NCBI GenBank assembly: GCA_030512335.1
Contig: JAULSU010000004.1
Span: forward strand, 3,472,001 to 3,536,000
Direction: 5' to 3'
Length of the DNA: 64,000 nucleotides
DNA from: Immersiella caudata
Taxonomy: Eukaryota; Ascomycota; Sordariomycetes; Sordariales; Lasiosphaeriaceae
Shown here: positions 21,443 through 33,049 of the stretch, piece after piece
Position numbering within the stretch: position 1 is the stretch's first letter
Layout: every line of letters begins with the position of its first letter
Notes under the pieces: model-generated
Told to the model about the DNA's origin: nothing
The model's input: only the letters and a program-made list of their open reading frames with translations
Database searches by the model: none
Made by a program: the position numbers and the translations under genes

Positions 21443-22187
21443 TTGCGCAAAGCTCAAGTCGTCTGAAACCTCTGACAAAACGAGGAGAATGACAGCAACA
21501 ACAAGGGAAGAATGAGAGGGATGCTCTGTCTTCCAAATACATTACCAGGAAGTTTGCACGTCCGCTGGGACCTACCTGCAACCACAAAAAGCTTTACTTG
21601 CGAGGCGACACCGCTGGGCCAGTCTTGTGCATCGCTTCTCAATCTCCTCGAGCTGAGCGGCTGAAAATTAGGCTGGTGACGCGATGTGCGGTGGAGATGA
21701 TGGCCAGCTATTCCTGCACCAGCCATCAGCCATCGGCCCTGTGCCCCGACCGCCGTTTGCTACAGTGAGAACAGAAAGAAAAGAAGAAAAAAACAGAAGA
21801 ATTCAAATATTGAGCGTGGCGTAAGACCATTCTGCTGCAGGGCGGCTACAATGCAGGTTGTCCGTCGTTTTGGCAGACGCGTGGTCTCGGAGATAAGTGG
21901 TGCAGTGTTCCTGCGTCGCTTGCAGCCTTCCCAATGTGGCGGCGTGCCAAGGGACAGAGCGGTTGTTGGCTGCAGTTACCTAAACGGGTGTCAACAATCG
22001 AACAGAGACTGCAAAGCTTCACCAGCGGCGCGCTGGATGACGAGCGGTTTGGCTGATAAATAGAGGTGCGTAGGTAACTCTGCGAGGTTTGTCAAAGATC
22101 TCGTTCATCGATCGTTTTTTCATTCAACACCCTCGTTCGTTCCTGCCTCCACTCGTTTGAACAACACGCTCCTTCCAGCTAGCAACA
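21443..22187. promoter_or_regulatory. Divergent intergenic region
   Basis: Spacer between the minus-strand membrane protein and the plus-strand GPI-type protein. It should hold both promoters. No other gene is supported; a short A-rich stretch lies near 21770-21800. Confidence 0.4.
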
Positions 22188-23321
22188 ATGAAATCGTCAA
22201 CGGCCGCCGTTCGTCTGGGTGCCATCATTCTCTCGCTTTCCCAGTCAGGACGGGCCCTGCCAGGAAGTGAGATCTTCGCAAAGCGAGACGATCCCGTCTG
22301 CTCCAGGTATTGCGCCGTTGATGCCGCGGTCGACGAATGGTATTGGGTGAAAAGGGTCCCCAACGAGAAAATCAACACATTCACCGCCTACTACCGCGTC
22401 ATCTACAGCAACACCATTTCTCACACCAACATCACCAGCACCGTATGGAACGACATCCCAAAGACGGGCGGCCCTCTTATCCAAACCGACTTGAACAAGC
22501 GCAACGTCCAAACCATCACGTACACTGGCACCGACGGCAGCGGGACGCCAAAGGCCGTGTCAGTTTTTGTTCTCTTGCACCTCTTCCTGGAAGTCAAATC
22601 CTAACAGTTTCTTCACAGTGCCTTCCCGACCAAGTTTTATGACTGGGGCAACTCGTACGCTGTCTCGAGCCAATACCCTCCCGCACCTACCGATGGCTCC
22701 TCGTGCATGACTTTGTCGACCAGAATTCCCATCACCAACAATCCCCAGCCCACGGGCACGCTCGCCATCCAGGCCGGCTTTGCCAGCACCGAACTCGGAT
22801 GGGAATACCATCTGATCAGGAAGGTGCAGGCCCAGGAGGACTTCCTTCTCGACGTACTTCCGAGCCAAGTTCCGGATCTGACCCTGACCTCGTGCGAATG
22901 GGCTCCTATTTTGCCGTCTCGGACAACTATTGCATCTCATACGCCGGTATCAACTGGTTCGGTGACCCCAGCGGGTACTAAATTTGACGATCCTTGGATT
23001 GCTGTTCCGGGCGAGGACGAGCTTGTGCCCTTCGGGAGCAACGACGAAATCCCGAAGCCAAAGTCTCAGCCTGCGCCTGCTGAAGGAAACAAACAGCCTG
23101 CACCTGTTGAGAACAAGCCTGCGCCGGTTGGGAACACAGACTCAAGCTCCAGCGCCGGTTCAGGGGGCAACGGCGGCGCAGGAGGCAAGTCGGGCTCGGG
23201 GGTCACAGCCGCAAAGCCGTCAATCGTGACTGCTGGCTCCCAGTCATTCATCACGGCTTTGACTCCCATCTCAGCAATGACACTGCTGGTATTGTTTGTC
23301 TCGGCTGTTGCGCTTATTTGA
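22188..23321 (+). CDS. Secreted, probably GPI-anchored surface protein
   Basis: Exons 22188-22558 and 22619-23321 join in frame across a 60-nt intron with donor GTCAGT, branch CTAAC and acceptor CACAG; 357 residues. It has an N-terminal signal peptide (about 1-24), a dibasic KR shortly after it, and a folded-looking region with N-glycosylation sites (NITST). A low-complexity Pro/Ala/Glu then Ser/Gly stretch (about 280-330) follows, and a final hydrophobic segment ISAMTLLVLFVSAVALI with no basic residues after it. That ending is what a GPI attachment signal looks like. No enzymatic motif is recognised. It is likely a cell-wall or plasma-membrane surface protein. Confidence 0.75.
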
Positions 23322-24797
23322 AGATTGGAAGATAGGGTGTGCTAGATGGATCGTAGGGGTGTGGTGAAGTTCGTGATGCGTTCAACACGCCTCGCCATAT
23401 AATACATGGACAAGAGCAGAGTTGGGATCTTAGACTTTGGCACCTTTTAATAAATAGAACTTGCATTTCTTCTCTGCACACCATGTCTTCATATCATGCC
23501 TTGCGGATACTTTCCTGCCACCTGCTGTTTTGCTGAGATGTCCACGGATTGCTTCGAACACGCACTTGCACTGATGATGGACACAGACACGCCACATCAT
23601 GCCATAGCGCCGCTCTATCGGACCCTGCCCCTTATCCAGGACAAAATATAATCATGTGGCGCACGCTAACCCCCAAATGACCCCTGAATATCTCCGAAAC
23701 AAAGCATGGGGGGCGGGTTTCTGACGGACGGCGCGTAGGCACGTTAAAGGGATGGAACAGTTCCGGTTGCGCCGCCCTTGTCCGTATATCCTCCAATCCG
23801 ATACCAAAATACCGCTCAGTAGCATGGAGCGAATATCAGCCCGGAGGCAAGACCAAATCTTATTGTCAAAAGCTACCTACTCAGACGAAGACATAGTGAT
23901 GTGAGACCACCCCCTACGGACCACCGTCTCCAGTGCTGGGACGCGCACAAATAGCAGACATGCTAGCGAACCTGTAACCCCAGCTTTGCGAATACAGAAT
24001 CACGCAGCCTTCCCTTCCATCTCCGTTAACCTCGTGATAGATGCTCTAACAGCCCGACAAATGCCCAAACCGGACGACGCAAGGGTTGGATCCCGCGGTG
24101 GCAGCGCTTTTGGTCGCTCCGCTGACAGAGTGGCAAGTCTTGGGTTGAAGGTAGGTCCCGCCCAGGTCTTTATAGAAAGCCGGGCCGCAATCCTGAGTGC
24201 ACAGATGGAAAAGAATGCTCGCAGCGTAGGAGCATTGTCAAGTACCGGAACCGGTAATACTGCCTCTATCGACAGCCCACCAGGAGACATGGGATCAAAG
24301 CAAGTGCACTAGGACGGCTGACTGGACTGGCCCGAGGGACTCTGGCTCGTACCAACATCCGTGGAAGGCATCGTGTCGCGCTGATAGGTTAGTCTCAGCC
24401 CTCATTTCCTGGGGAGCTCACTCAAGCCACGGGTGCTGGACGACAAAACAGTAACATTTCCCATTGAAGCGACGCGCGTGGTAACGGTGCCACGACGACA
24501 ACACGGCGGTCGTACCTTGCTTTCTTAGTACCTGTCTCTGCCTTCCGAGGTGAATTAGTTCTTTCTTGTGCATAGGCCTTCAATGTGGGACGCAGAAACG
24601 ACAAGGTCGGAAATATGTCCTGTATAAGCAAATTATGTTCCCTCCATTTCCACCCAATGCACCTACCTCACAAACGCTGACTCGCGGTTCGGTGCTGCTT
24701 CGGCCTCCCGCGGAGGCTTTCGTCGGTCATGAAGGCACGCCTGCCTGTCGTTGCCGCTTGCTTGTGCCACACAATTGCCCTCCTCAGCGTCTTGTCC
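23322..24797. other. Intergenic stretch
   Basis: About 1.5 kb between convergent genes. No supported gene; only overlapping short frames. Confidence 0.45.
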
Positions 24798-27679
24798 TCA
24801 TCCCCTATCACCCGAAGGTACAACAAAGCTTGCCCCCAAGTACTCGGGCGGACAGGCACTGACATGCGTCGGTAGCACCGGAGTAAAATGAGTCGACCCA
24901 TCAGCCGGTCCCTTCGGCCCGATGTATTTCTCCCTCTTCAGAAAGCATGCACCGCAGAGCGCTTCGCTAGGTTTGTATGAACCGATCCACCTCCGCCCCT
25001 GAGCGCGATACAACATGCTCGCTGCATCGTAAAAAGGATCACCCGGAACGGGCTTCTCGGTGTCGATGGTGTCGTAAGTCTCGCATAATTTATCCTTCAT
25101 CCCCACATCTACTTCCACCTCCTTGTGAATCTCCTCTTCTGCCTCCCCTTCCAAGTCTCCTGACACGGAAACAAACTGTTGCGTCGGAGTCACACCCTTC
25201 TCCGCCAGAAACTCAATACACTCGCAATAGTGCTTGTGACGAGTAGTTCGACATTCATCAAACGAAATCCGTCGAGGCTGCACGAGTCCTTTGCCGAGGG
25301 TGCTGTAGTCGTCGCCGCAGTCGAGACACGTCAAGTTGTAAGACACAGCATCGAACCACTCATCAGCCTCCCCAGATGACTCCAACTCCACGTCCCTTGG
25401 GACTGCCTGGCTGATGCACTGCGCCAACCCGTCCCGGTCCAGAGACATATCCGTAAGCAATTCCTCGAGCTCGGCCTCAACATGCTTGCTCACGTTTGAC
25501 AAAATGACGGGCGACGTCTTCGCCCACGTTGTGTAAATGACCGGCAGTGACTTGTTCAGCTCTCGCACGCCAAAACTCCCAGCCTCAGGAGGCATCGGAT
25601 CGAACCCGTCTACCTGAAGACACTGGCACGCCTGGACAATCAGCGGCAGCAACTTTCGTCCGCTCGCCCGCAGCGCAAGGAGGTGACCAATGGCATTGAC
25701 CCGCGAATGCCACCGCAAATCACCCATTCTGCCCCCCTTCTGCAGCAAGCTGCGAACAATAGCCCGTCCATGCTCCTCGACGAGAAACCCCCTGACGGCC
25801 TGCTGCAGACCATGCCAAATGGAGTTGGCGCCAAGAGCAACGAGGATCTCTTCTTGCTTCTTGGTGTAGACCCATTGGACCGCGGTTTCAGCCATGTCGC
25901 ACTCTTCGAGAGACATGTGCTTGATCAGGTTGTGGCCTACGACCCAGCCGTCGCCGTGCAGCTCCGAGACGTCGAGGCATTCGGCACCAAAGGCGTCGAT
26001 CATTTCGATTTTCCGTTTCGAGGGTGTGGCACCGCAGAATTCGGACCAGATGCCGAGGGGTGTGCTGTGTGGGGGTTGTGAGTGAGGGGGTTACTTCAGG
26101 GGTGAAGGTGTTTGCTTACAGGGCGTCTTCAGTTGGACCCTCAAAGGCGAGAGCCTGTCTGTCTGCGCCGGTGCCGATCAGGTACGAGCAGAGTTCGACG
26201 CGCCCGTTCCGAGCGGCGAACTAAAAGCAGTTGTCGACGTGCATCAGCCACCTCTCCCAAGATGGAGCAGTAGGTCCCGGAAATGGGGCAGGGGGACAAA
26301 CATGAAGAGGTGTCCAGCCTTTTGGGCTCGTGTCCATGAGCGAAGCGTCACCCGAGGAGAGGAGATCTTTCACAGCCGCAATATTGCCCTGCTCGCACAT
26401 TCGGAAAATGTAGGCGTTCTCCGGAACAGCCCTGATGGGTTTGATGTTGAACTTCCATCCGGTCGTACCAGACCAGTGCAGGTTAGCTTCGACGCCACGG
26501 CGAAGGCCAAATCTTCCCAGCCAGCTCTTAGGATAGAAGATGAACGAGGTCACCACCTCAAGGTCCCCGTTTGATACGTTGCAACCCGCTGCCGCTTTGA
26601 GAGAGCTGGTGCGGATCCAGATGGATCCGAACATGACTCCCATGGATGTCTTCTGGTGGCAAGTCTTTAATTGGGACATGGGGGGGTGGCTTGTTCTCGT
26701 TCCCTATATTATGGTCGCTGGTAGTGGTTGAGGGTTTTTTGTGCATGTTGAGGCCGTTGGGATCAAAGGAGCCGGAGTATCCCGTCTCGAAAGAGGATGG
26801 CTGATGCATGGCTGATAAAAGGACTTGCTGCAGGATGCCGCTTGCGAGCATGTCCTCGACGGATCGGTGCATGGCTTGCGCGAGGAAGTTTTGGACTTTT
26901 GGGTTGGACGCGATGTCAAGGATGGACGCATCCGCATCCTTGGGCACCTGCAGCTCGCCTGATGTGTCGATAAGGTCAACAGGGAAGGAATTACCGGACT
27001 GACGCGTTGAAATCATGGCCGACGTCGATTCGGCCTGCGCTGAAATGTTCGTCGTCAGGCTCGGATTCAACGTGCCATTGTGTTGGTGGATTTGAATGTC
27101 GACGGCTTCGTTCGTCACAAGTATACGAGGCTGTGTGGCACTGGAGGGAGGTCGTTAGCGCCCGAACAGCCCATGATCTGGGTAGGTGTTTTCCTGCCTT
27201 TGAAACATCAGCCCAAGCGTCAAAGTGTTCTTCAGATTCCTTAGGCGGTCGAGGAACGTTTCCAGTTCCTTGGCCTTTGTTTTTAGCCTAAACTTTGCCC
27301 GGAGATGGTCACGCTTGCGGGACTCCTTCAGTGGCTCAATTTCAAGCTCAACGACAATGTGTCGTAGTACCTGAAGTTTGTTGCAACAGAGGTTGAGTAC
27401 CGAAACGACCTCGGGCAGCATCAGCTTCTGCGTGTTCTCGTCCGCCATTGGCTTCAAGAGCGCAGAGAGGACCATGATCTCATCCTTGATGTCCTGGACA
27501 GCCTGGGGGGCATCTTGGAGAGATTCCCAGAACTTGTACAACTCAAAGCAGCCATTAGTGAGCCGACAAAGGGCATCGGCAAAGCCCACACCTGGTGAAC
27601 GAAGGCGCGTTAGATGTGTCAACACAGAGAACTCTGGGAGGAGTAACTTACTTGCAGCCGCTACCGACAAGGGATCCAT
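24798..27679 (-). CDS. Ankyrin-type protein with a fungal N-terminal helical domain; frame disturbed at a C7 run
   Basis: Proposed exons are 27679-27652, 27591-27207, 27140 to about 26687, about 26679-26302, 26220-26120 and 26064-24798. It begins MDPLSVAAAS-VGFADALCRLTNG, the helical N-terminus common in fungal NLR-like and ankyrin proteins. Near KTSMGVMFGSIWIRT a conserved region starts, followed by NIAAVKDLLSSGDASLMDT, KGWTPLH and FAARNGRVELCSYLIGTGAD, an ankyrin-type stretch. The C-terminal 400 residues are unrecognised, with scattered cysteines. All introns restore frame except the passage from exon 3 to exon 4, where one base too many sits in a 7-C run (26680-26686). A weak intron ending at TATAG nearby is an alternative. 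Either the gene is newly broken, or the run is miscounted. Confidence 0.65.
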
Positions 27680-28313
27680 CGCGGGAGTGCCGACTATCCA
27701 GAGAGACGCCAACCGCTTGTTGAGGAGAAGGGGTCAGATGGCGTGGGCCTGGGTCGCGGAAACAAGACTCTCAATATATCGAACAGCATGGCGGTGTGCA
27801 TGGTAGATTTTGGGCATTTCTTTTGTGCTCTTTTCCCCGCATCAGGCTCAGGCTTGTTGCGTGGCAGATGCGGATGGCCGACGTTGGCGTCTTGGCCTGT
27901 CGATTCAAGCCACATTGAGAGACAAGCCAATCCAAGCGTTGGTGCTGATATGCAACATGTTGAAGACGACTAGGAAGATGTGGATGCAAAAGTATGACGG
28001 CGGGCTGGGAACCGCGTCAAAGTACCACAGCAAGCCTGGAAGGAAAGTGCAACGTGCCAAGGTGACACCCAACTTTGTGATTCGACTGCTGCTGCCTGCG
28101 CCGCTTCAATTTCACCACGACGAATCAGCCATTCAATACCCTCCCTTCTGCCAAGAAATTATCCCCATGCGAGGTTTCGGCTTTAATTCGTGATGGAGGG
28201 GCTGGATGACTTCCCCTCAACATTAAAAACCACGTCGCGATCGTCCGCGCAACGCATCGCTGCTGGTCCCTTCCGCAGCACAAAAAACTTTATCCGGATC
28301 ACCTTGAGAAACC
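27680..28313. promoter_or_regulatory. Divergent intergenic region
   Basis: About 630 bp between two divergently transcribed genes. It should hold both promoters; no further gene is supported. Confidence 0.4.
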
Positions 28314-30329
28314 ATGTCTCCAACCCTCCCTCGCGCCTTCCTCCCGCTTGTCAAGTCACCGCGCTTCTGGAGCGACTATTTATTTCTCACCGACACAGAG
28401 GACCATTCTCTGCACAAAGTCGCCTTTGCAAAGGTTGAGGATGAGTCAGACGACGAAGATTCAGACACAGATTACAACAAATCCGACGACCAGGACTCTA
28501 ACGAAGACGACGGCGATGAGTTTGACGACGAACTCTCAGGCGATGGCGATGAAAACGGTGGCGAGGAAAAGGACGGGAACAAAGACGACGACTCGGATGT
28601 AGACTCCCCAAATGAAAAGGCCTCAAACGAACCGTCCTCTCAACCCGCAGATGGCAATCCAACCGAAGAACCCAGCGAAAACAACCCCACCGTGAACGAG
28701 CCCGCCTCGCCCTCTTCCTCTTCTTCGTCTTCATCCTCCGCTTCAGACTCCCCTCGCCCCCGCTCCCGCTCGCCTTGTTACTCCCACGACCTCACCTTCC
28801 CATTCGCGCGCTCCCTCCAGCCCTGGGACGACACCTACAACCTGTCCTTCTCCATCTCCCCTGAACTCTCCTACTTCGAGCTCACCTTCTGCGCCCCTAA
28901 CCTCTACAACGTCTCCATCGCCCACGACGACCAAGCCCACTGGCATCCGTGGGTACTCAGGTGGGAGGAATTAGAGCTTGTCTGCAGGGCGGTGAGCGCT
29001 ACTTTTGCGAAGCGGCGGGAGAAAGCGAAGGAGGCTGGGGAGGACGAAGATGAGGCCAATCTGAGGCGTTGGGAGCATCCTGGGCTGCCGCTTTTGTTTC
29101 TGTATCGGTTCGCGCCGATTTGTGTGGGTGATGATGTGGATAGGATTGTGAGCATGTTGGTGAAGGCTTGGAAGAAGGTACTTGGTGATGGCGGAACTGA
29201 GAGGGATATTAGGCGGTTTGTTGAGAGGATGGATTTCAGAAGAAGGAATTTTCGCTGGTTCAAAGAGGGAGAGAACTGGTGGATCGGAGTTGGCGATGAT
29301 GCCGAGACGGCGGGTGCGGTGTACACATACCGGGATCGAGACTCAGTGAAGAGTGGGAAGTGGCGGAATGAAGACTGGAATAAGCTGGTTGAGGAAGCGA
29401 GGGCTGTTGTGGAGGATGAGGGAGGACTTGGAGAGCTGAGTGAGGAGGATCGAGAGCTCGCCGCAAGGTTTGCACCAAGGACGAAGCATGGTCTGAGTCT
29501 ATGGCTCCAGCTGAGGGAGAAGGACCGCCCGTTGCATCAGCGAGCCGGCCGGTATTTCAGTCTGACGCTTGACGCCGTGCTGCGCATTCTCGACTTGGGG
29601 AGGTTGAGTTCGTCGGGCGCGAGCAGCCGCACCATCAATGGCGAAAGCGTTTGGACGTCTGACCATATGTCAATATCCATCCATGGCGGTTTGGAGCGAG
29701 GCAGGGCTATCATCAAGCAGATGCTGTGGTGGATACGCGCTCCCCTTTCATCGACTCTCATGGACTCCTCCTACAAGGATCTCCCTTTCAACATCGCCGA
29801 CGGTGCCGAAGACACCATTCCAGAGACTTACCTTGGCATCATTGTGCCTGACATCCTCCCCACCTGCAGTTGGCTCGTCGGTCATACGCTCCCCGACTCT
29901 CTTTGCACCGCGTTGCAGTCGAAGGAGGTGCTTCAGGATACCGCAAATGTCTCGGGGCCAACAAGCGAGGGCTGGCTTACAGTCACGACAACCGATGGTG
30001 GTGAACTAGGGTTCAACCTTAGTCGCTTCGATGACGAAGAGCTTGAGGGAACGGGAGCGGTGTTACTGCGAAAGCTGACGCCTCAAGCGTCCGCTGTTCT
30101 TCACGCTCTCATGAACGCGTCAGGGGCGGTGTTGACACCTGTTGCACTTGCAGCAAAGCCGCTGAATAGTGACGTAGCCGACATGCATTGGCCGCCACAT
30201 CGGATAGTCGATGCCGGAACTCTGCACGAGATACTCTCTGGAGGGCCATATCAGCTCTGGGTTAAAGCGGAAAGGAAGGAAGACGATATGGAGGACTCTG
30301 ATGAAGAATATTGGGAAGAAAGGTGGTGA
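28314..30329 (+). CDS. Large acidic protein of unknown function
   Basis: An uninterrupted 671-codon frame starting at an ATG in good context (aaccATGTC). Residues about 40-135 are extremely acidic and low-complexity (Asp/Glu, then a poly-Ser run at about 133-143). Residues about 155-660 look like a globular domain, with segments such as LSYFELTFCAPNLYNV, GLPLLFLYRFAPI and WWIRAPLSSTL. No signal peptide, membrane helix or catalytic motif is recognised. The tail is again acidic. The uninterrupted length and balanced composition make it a real gene, probably a fungus-restricted cytosolic or nuclear protein. I do not know its function. Confidence 0.8.
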   Translation: MSPTLPRAFLPLVKSPRFWSDYLFLTDTEDHSLHKVAFAKVEDESDDEDSDTDYNKSDDQDSNEDDGDEFDDELSGDGDENGGEEKDGNKDDDSDVDSPNEKASNEPSSQPADGNPTEEPSENNPTVNEPASPSSSSSSSSSASDSPRPRSRSPCYSHDLTFPFARSLQPWDDTYNLSFSISPELSYFELTFCAPNLYNVSIAHDDQAHWHPWVLRWEELELVCRAVSATFAKRREKAKEAGEDEDEANLRRWEHPGLPLLFLYRFAPICVGDDVDRIVSMLVKAWKKVLGDGGTERDIRRFVERMDFRRRNFRWFKEGENWWIGVGDDAETAGAVYTYRDRDSVKSGKWRNEDWNKLVEEARAVVEDEGGLGELSEEDRELAARFAPRTKHGLSLWLQLREKDRPLHQRAGRYFSLTLDAVLRILDLGRLSSSGASSRTINGESVWTSDHMSISIHGGLERGRAIIKQMLWWIRAPLSSTLMDSSYKDLPFNIADGAEDTIPETYLGIIVPDILPTCSWLVGHTLPDSLCTALQSKEVLQDTANVSGPTSEGWLTVTTTDGGELGFNLSRFDDEELEGTGAVLLRKLTPQASAVLHALMNASGAVLTPVALAAKPLNSDVADMHWPPHRIVDAGTLHEILSGGPYQLWVKAERKEDDMEDSDEEYWEERW

Positions 30330-30480
30330 AGACGAAGTTCGTAAAAAGTCAGAGCTGGACTTTGACTGGGGCACAAGAAGAGGCAATGTAGTATCTTGGA
30401 TATTCCTAACACCATAAACATGACTTGTTCCCGGTGTACAAAACCCCCTTTTGGCCAACATGATGAGGTGCTACTGATGT

Positions 30481-30892
30481 TCAGCAGAGCGTCATAAACG
30501 CGGTATAATTCCTCGCATCATAGCATCGATTCACGACAAGCGGTGTCGGAGTCCCTGAGCAAGTGGCCGTCCGGAACGCCAGAACTGTGGTTAATTCAGC
30601 AACTGCTGTCACTAGGGTCGTTACATAGAGGCTTACTACGACAGCCGCCGACAATAGACCGGACAACGAAGCCTCTGACGCGAGGCGCAAAGCGGTCGCA
30701 GCGATCACTGAGATGTGTCTCAAATATTCCATTGGAGCTGCAGTCGGGAACAGGCCAGGTCATGAGTGTGACGGCGGTCTTTCTGGGAATGAGCCCACGC
30801 CCTTCGACGAGGGAGTTGGATGGAGGAGGGACAGCTGCGGCGAAGGCTGCCGTAGCAGAAAAGAAGATGAGCAGCAGAATACGTGGAACCAT
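30481..30892 (-). CDS. Small secreted six-cysteine protein
   Basis: Exons 30892-30637 and 30584-30481 join in frame across a 52-nt intron (GTAAGC...CCACAG). The 119-residue product starts with a signal peptide (MVPRILLLIFFSATAAFAAA) and carries six cysteines at 51, 65, 84, 94, 106 and 119, the last being the final residue. No known fold is recognised. Size, signal peptide and even cysteine count fit the class of secreted effector-like proteins, but that is a description and not evidence of virulence function. Unspliced, the frame would end at a shorter protein with a different tail. Confidence 0.75.
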
Positions 30893-31267
30893 TTTCGGCA
30901 GGGTTGATCTCGGAAGAAGTCGAGTGTTGAAGGTTCAACGAGCACGTCAATGAGCGTGGACTTGGGCGGCAAAGCAGTGCGAGGTGCGAGCCTCCCTTGA
31001 GGCTTTAAGTGATCTCCAGGGCGTGTTAGTCCAACTTTTCTGTGACCGAAGGTATATTGCTTAGCCGGCTGTGCATCGCTTCGGTGTGAATATTTCGCCG
31101 GATTTGCCATGTCGAGTTCCATCTAACCAATCAATGGCCAAGACTTGGACCTTCTCGCGTGTTGAAGGGAGGGTTGCATCGACCTCAGCTGCTCTCAATG
31201 CTGCACTGGCCTCGGAGGATCATCTTGTCCAGGGGCCGTTTATGTTCAAAAAAGCAAGAATTTCAAA
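30893..31267. promoter_or_regulatory. Divergent intergenic region
   Basis: About 375 bp between the minus-strand secreted-protein gene and the plus-strand gene that follows; both promoters should lie here. A short plus-strand frame at 31131-31271 is not supported. Confidence 0.35.
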
Positions 31268-32314
31268 ATGATCGCAGCCAGGCAAAAGAAAATACCAGAC
31301 CTGGACTCTTGGACTCGTGATCCCGAGCAGGGACCCCGGCTCGGTTCAGGGGCTCCGGCCCACTACCTCGTCAAGATGCACTTCAGGGATGGTCATGTGC
31401 TCACCATCTACCAAGCATTCCACGAAAAGGTCGAAGAGCTTGCCCCCGAAACCAACTATAAACCTATGCCTCTCGTCGATTTTAATCACATCAGCGTCCA
31501 AGCGGGAAGCCCTCGAAGTATATTTCATCACCCGCCAATTCCGCGGTCTCGATAAACTTTCTGCGCTTGCCAACGCTCAGATCGTCAAGCTCAGCCAGGA
31601 CATGGATCCCGTCACCGTTGTCGGCGCCATCGACAAGTTCTTTCGAGGAATTGCCGACGACGACAAGTGGTTCCAGCAGTACTTGAAAGCCCACATTAAG
31701 AACGCCTTCTTTACCGTCACGAGCCCGACACAGGGAGACATTTCGACGAGAAGCAGTAGCCTCCCATTTGCACAGAGGATTTTCCACAGCGCGCTGCAAG
31801 TCTACCTGGAGCTAAGCTGCGAGCCGGGTCGTGAACTTGTGCAGGCTCGACTGGAGCTTCCCCAGGCTGGATCTGAAGTTGATGCTCAGGCGCAAATCCT
31901 TCCCGAAACGAAGAGCAAGAAGCCGAAAAGAACAAGCGCAAGACCGCTCCCGAGTCGCTGCCCGAGGTTGAGGTTGAGTCTGAAGTCGGGGTCATGGCAG
32001 AAATCGAGGAATCTGGAGCTGCAAAGGAGGAATTTGGAGCTACAAAAGAGGACCTCGAAACAGTAAAAGAGGAACTTGGAACTTTGGCAGTGGAATCTGG
32101 AACTGTAGGAGAGGAACTTGGAGCTGCAGAGGCGGAGTCTGGGACTACAGGGGAAGAATCTAGAGCTGCAGAAGAGCAAGCCCTCAGCGTCAAGGGCGGG
32201 AAAATGCGCATATTCACCCTTGGTGGTGCCACGACAGGTGTTCAAACCTTTCCGGCAATTGAGCCAGATGCGAAGGACACGTTATTAACGGCCACGTTCC
32301 CAGAACGCTGTTGA
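31268..32314 (+). CDS. Uncharacterised protein with an acidic heptapeptide-repeat tail; exon structure uncertain
   Basis: Three frames carry good coding sequence in order. The first begins at ATG 31268 (MIAARQKKIPDLDSW...HYLVKMHFRDGHVLTIYQAFHEK). The second runs from about 31505 (REALEVYFITRQFRGLDKL through FFTVTSPTQGD and ALQVYLELSCEPGR). The third runs from about 31890 (ANPSRNEEQEAEKNKRKTA to FPERC, stop 32314). A 59-nt intron, about 31830-31888 (GTGAAC...CTCAG), joins frames two and three in phase. Joining frames one and two needs either a weak 71-nt intron (GTCGAA...CCAAG) or a frameshift. No family is recognised. The tail is Glu-rich with eight 7-residue repeats. Confidence 0.5.
32009..32176 (+). 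repeat. Eight-unit 21-bp coding minisatellite
   Basis: Eight in-frame 21-bp units encode ESGAAKE, EFGATKE, DLETVKE, ELGTLAV, ESGTVGE, ELGAAEA, ESGTTGE and ESRAAEE. The heptad period and Glu-rich character would suit an acidic helix or coiled coil. Confidence 0.85.
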
Positions 32315-33049
32315 AGATGGGTGCTCCAGATGCCAGCCGACAGAGAGGTCAGGTCAAAGGATAATGAGGGAATTTAGTGACAAACTTTTTTCACTGTGCC
32401 AAGTTTGCAAGTTGGAGAGGGTCACAGCAGTTAGGTTGAATTGGTTCATAGAAACGTAGATGGTGCTGCATTCTAGGGGGCGCTCAGCGGCGGTGCCGCA
32501 TGGCGACTATGAGATGTGTTCCCTAGGGTATATCATAGTGCCTAGTAATGACAGCGAGCCCCCAGAGCAAATCATGACCCACAACGTCGCCATCACCACC
32601 CACAGCCGAGGAAAGAAGGCGCCACCCTGGCGACAAGGAACGGTCGGATGCCGTAAAGGGGTCACTTGTTGATGTTCATCGTGGAGGCTAGTGGCGTCGG
32701 AGGAGAACGGCTCTCATGGGCCGTTAGTTGTCAGTGAAGAATATGGAATTAGGACCGTGGGTGGTATTTTTCCGCCCATTGCTGCTGAATTAGGGTTGCG
32801 CTTGAAGCAAAAAAAAAAAACAATGCTGAAAGGGACCCGTGATACCAGAAAGTCAGTGGCGGGCAGCCGATGGCCCAACCGTACTGCCTAAAAACTCACA
32901 TGTATTGCTTCAGTTCCAACATGTATAACATGTATATAATACCCTTTCAAAGTTGAAGAGGATGCCAAAAGCACTCGTGGACGCCTTACTGCTGACTCTC
33001 AAAATTGACGTGACACTGTTTTCGCAGACCGAGTTCTTTCCGAGTCTGG
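32315..33049. other. Intergenic stretch between convergent genes
   Basis: About 735 bp, no supported gene; a short A-run at 32811-32820. Confidence 0.4.
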
